A stretch of DNA of 6,645 nt from Deltaproteobacteria bacterium RIFOXYA12_FULL_61_11. Its GTDB lineage: Bacteria; Bdellovibrionota_F; JAHFAK01; YA12-FULL-61-11. A program made the translations under genes and the position numbers. Shown piece by piece: positions 4,789 to 6,645 of this stretch (positions within the stretch are counted from its first letter, which is position 1; the number at the start of each line of letters is the position of its first letter). The notes under the pieces are model-generated. The model was not told the DNA's origin. It searched no databases and worked only from the letters and a program-made list of their open reading frames with translations. The stretch covers positions 1 to 6,645 of the forward strand of contig MGSU01000254.1 of the NCBI GenBank assembly GCA_001799195.1, read 5' to 3'.

Positions 4789-6645
4789 TTATTCGGCTTG
4801 GTACTCGTAATAGAGGGCGAGTTCGAGCTCGGAGAAGTAATAGGCCACCGGGATAGTCACCTGGACCGTGACCGCATCGAGCAGCTCATGGATCAGGAGG
4901 ACCGGCTCGGGCAACGACACGCCGTCCACCGCGGTCAGCTCGACGCTCAGGGTCTCGGGAACCGGAGCGTGCTCGAGCAGTATCTCGATCTCTGTCTCGG
5001 GGATGGTGCCGCCCAGGACTTCCATGCCGTCGCCGATATTCACGGTGTTGAGTTTGATGGAGAGCAGGTCGATGAGGTGAGCGTTGAAGTCAGGGTCGGC
5101 ATCGTCGAGGTTGAGGTCGCCGAGGGCATACTTGATGGCCTGTTTGTACCCCCGACCGGTCTGGTCCTCGGCCCCCAGACCGAGTTGGACGTAATAGGGG
5201 CTGCCCGGCTCGAGGTTCTTGTAGAAGATACCGCCGAGATTGATCGGCTGGTCGCCCTTCACCGCGACGAGCTTGTCGTAGATGGCCTCTACGGTCAGGT
5301 TGCGCCGGTCGAGGGTCTTGTCAGCGTCGGGCAGTGCGGAGGGAAAACAGTCGCGCAGGTAGGCGGGCAGCTCCTCGAGATGGCTGTCGGTGTCGTCGCC
5401 ATAGGGGTTGGTCGGGGAGTAGTTAGTGCGGTAGCAGATGTCGTTCTCCTCGGCCAGGTAGATCACCGTCAAACCCGCGTCCGGTCTGAAGAAACGGTCG
5501 AGATCGACCAGGTCCGGATCGCTCTGGACCGTACCTGCCGCGCGCGCGGCGAGGAGATCGTCGAGCGCCTTGTTCAGCGAGAACAACCCGGCATCACCGC
5601 CGTCGGGCGAGGACTTCGAGGTGCTGGTAAGCCGGGACTGGAAATTGCCCAAGGTCTCCCGGGTCAGGATGCGTTCGTTCCCTCCCGCGGCATAGAGTCG
5701 GCCGGCATACCGGCCCCCGTCATGGGCCAGGAGCAGAGCAACCTGGAACTCGTTCTGGAGTTCGAGTTGGTCGATGAGGCGTTCGATGTTGTCACCTACG
5801 CCCTGGGTGATCCAACTCTTGGAACCCGAGGTTTCCATGACGAAGAGGATGTCGGTCTTGAGCGAGGTGTGGGCGGGCACCAGGGCTGCCTGGGTCGCCG
5901 GTACGTTGCCCTCGCTGGCCACGATGAGCGAGAAGGTCTCGCTGTCGTTGGCCTCGCCGTCGCTGACCGTGACCGTGATCCCGGGGTAGAGGCCGCCGTC
6001 GTCGTCGAACGGCGACAGGGTGATGGTCCTGGCTCCCTGGTCGAAGGTGGCCCAATTGGGTAGGCCGGTCACCGAGAAGGTCAGGGCATCGCCGTCCTGG
6101 TCCGTGGCCGAGAGGGTAAAGGTCAAGATCGCCTCGGTCTCGACGGTCTGGTCCCCGATGGGGGCGAGCACGGGCGGGTGGTTGACGTGCAAGACCGTGA
6201 AGCTCCGTTCGAAGGGCAGGACCACGGTAGCGTCGTCCACGGTCAGGGTGAAGCTCCGGGGGGTATCCTGGGTCAAGCGAGGTGAGCGGTACCGCACCGT
6301 CTGGGCAGCGGGGTCGTGGGACATACCGTCGGGTCCGGCGAAGAGGACCACGGTCAAGGCATTGCCGTCGATGTCGGCCGTGGTGTAGCGGCACACGAAC
6401 TCCTGGTCCTCGGGCACCGTGGCCGGGCAATCGGTGAAGGTCAGGGTCGGCGGATCGTTGACCGGGGTCACCGTGACCGACCGGCTCGCCCGGACCTCGA
6501 CCTGACCGTCACTTGCCGCCACCTCGAAGGTGACCTCGTGCTGCGTAACCACGTTGGGTACGGTCCAGGTCAGGGTGCGGGTGACGGCGTCGTGGGTCAT
6601 GCCTTGGGGCCCGAAGGCCAGCCGGGAGGTGATCGCGTTGCCGTC
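4789..6645 (-). CDS. Tandem cadherin/Ig-like repeat protein with C-terminal vWA-like domain (gene A), N-terminus beyond right edge
   Basis: The frame is open from the right edge to a TAA at 4791-4789, giving the last 618 residues. The ATG at 6600-6598 is not the start: codons continue upstream without a stop, and this Met is the repeat motif residue (GPQGM). Order of domains: end of one repeat (residues 1-66, starting DGNAITS and ending VNDPP); a full repeat with cysteines at residues 73 and 85 (67-158, ending VNHPP); a third repeat without cysteines (159-244); a vWA-like domain beginning TDILFVMETSGS (from about 263); and a beta-rich tail ending ELALYYEYQAE. vWA domains bind proteins through a metal at a DxSxS site; here it reads ETSGS. 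The protein is probably secreted or surface-bound, with the repeats as stalk and the vWA-like part as head. It is the upstream paralogue of the lipoprotein gene that follows it. The repeats and vWA-like fold are well supported; the ligand and anchoring are unknown. Confidence 0.92.
   Translation of the reverse strand, partial: DGNAITSRLAFGPQGMTHDAVTRTLTWTVPNVVTQHEVTFEVAASDGQVEVRASRSVTVTPVNDPPTLTFTDCPATVPEDQEFVCRYTTADIDGNALTVVLFAGPDGMSHDPAAQTVRYRSPRLTQDTPRSFTLTVDDATVVLPFERSFTVLHVNHPPVLAPIGDQTVETEAILTFTLSATDQDGDALTFSVTGLPNWATFDQGARTITLSPFDDDGGLYPGITVTVSDGEANDSETFSLIVASEGNVPATQAALVPAHTSLKTDILFVMETSGSKSWITQGVGDNIERLIDQLELQNEFQVALLLAHDGGRYAGRLYAAGGNERILTRETLGNFQSRLTSTSKSSPDGGDAGLFSLNKALDDLLAARAAGTVQSDPDLVDLDRFFRPDAGLTVIYLAEENDICYRTNYSPTNPYGDDTDSHLEELPAYLRDCFPSALPDADKTLDRRNLTVEAIYDKLVAVKGDQPINLGGIFYKNLEPGSPYYVQLGLGAEDQTGRGYKQAIKYALGDLNLDDADPDFNAHLIDLLSIKLNTVNIGDGMEVLGGTIPETEIEILLEHAPVPETLSVELTAVDGVSLPEPVLLIHELLDAVTVQVTIPVAYYFSELELALYYEYQAE
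5026..5859 (-). other. von Willebrand factor A-like domain of gene A with degenerate MIDAS
   Basis: Counting from the window edge, residues 263-540 begin with the first vWA strand, KTDILFVMETSGS. The hydrophobic strand and S-x-S match the usual DIxFVxDxSGS pattern, but the first metal ligand Asp is Glu271 (codon 5833-5835). A following helix (NIERLIDQLEL), a second strand (FQVALLLAHD) and a later strand (GLTVIYLAEEND) fit a vWA fold; the acidic EEND recalls the DEDD segment seen in vWA-like proteins of Bdellovibrio-type bacteria. Cys404 and Cys433, the only cysteines after the repeats, flank a Pro/Asp-rich loop and could form a disulphide. The beta-rich tail (4792-5025) may pack on this domain. 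Confidence is good for the fold and moderate for metal binding. Confidence 0.72.
5914..6645 (-). repeat. C-terminal end of the gene A repeat array: one partial and two complete units
   Basis: The partial unit spans 6645-6448 and the first full unit 6447-6172. The last unit spans 6171-5914. The full unit at 6447 has the same pattern as gene B (TDC, PEDxxFVC, DIDGN, GPDGM). The last unit starts VLAPIGDQ, has DQDGD and LPNWATFD, and lacks both cysteines. It looks like a generic He_PIG/cadherin-like domain that ends the array before the vWA-like head. The array probably extends further right, since the partial unit opens mid-repeat. Confidence 0.88.

Noticed and set aside
4533-4856. Possible small plus-strand gene across the intergenic gap
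   Set aside because: It overlaps the 3' end of gene A, has no convincing ribosome binding site, shows no recognisable motif and has a composition like the other shadows.
6598-6600. ATG at 6600 as the start of the right-hand gene
   Set aside because: The frame stays open for 15 more codons to the edge, encoding DGNAITSRLAFGPQG, which continues the repeat pattern. The Met is the motif residue of P-x-G-M.

Overview
The window is GC-rich throughout, apart from one short AT-rich patch near 4520-4590. Nearly all of it codes on the minus strand for two very large, related, secreted repeat proteins. Each runs off one edge of the window. The downstream gene begins with a clear lipoprotein signal peptide, so the host is probably a Gram-negative (diderm) bacterium. 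The repeat type and the C-terminal von Willebrand A-like domain recall surface proteins of Myxococcota/Bdellovibrionota-like lineages. That placement is a guess from style; nothing here fixes the taxon.

Layout, in the direction of transcription (right to left). From 6645 to 4789 lies the C-terminal 618 residues of gene A, whose start is beyond the right edge. It holds the end of one cadherin/Ig-like repeat, one complete repeat with a cysteine pair, one cysteine-free repeat, a von Willebrand factor A-like domain with an altered metal site, and a short beta-rich tail. From 4788 to 4491 is a 298-base non-coding gap with a candidate promoter, a small leader hairpin and a ribosome binding site. 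From 4490 to base 1 is the N-terminal 1496 residues of gene B, open to the left edge with no stop. It encodes a lipoprotein signal, a Pro/Asp/Gln-rich tether, one divergent Ig-like domain, then 14 complete tandem repeats of about 93 residues and the first four residues of another.

The two genes look like tandem paralogues. Gene A shows only its C-terminus and gene B only its N-terminus, so together they suggest one plan: lipid anchor, flexible tether, long calcium-binding and disulphide-pinned stalk, vWA-like head. Such a protein would plausibly stand off the cell surface and bind another surface or protein. This role is inference; no ligand, secretion partner or enzyme can be seen.

The most notable non-standard signals are three. 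A cysteine pair recurs in every gene B repeat at almost fixed spacing. An aromatic residue is swapped reciprocally between two core positions across all visible repeats. The vWA metal site has Glu where Asp is expected. The long plus-strand open frames are antisense shadows of these two genes. I see no RNA genes, mobile elements or CRISPR arrays.
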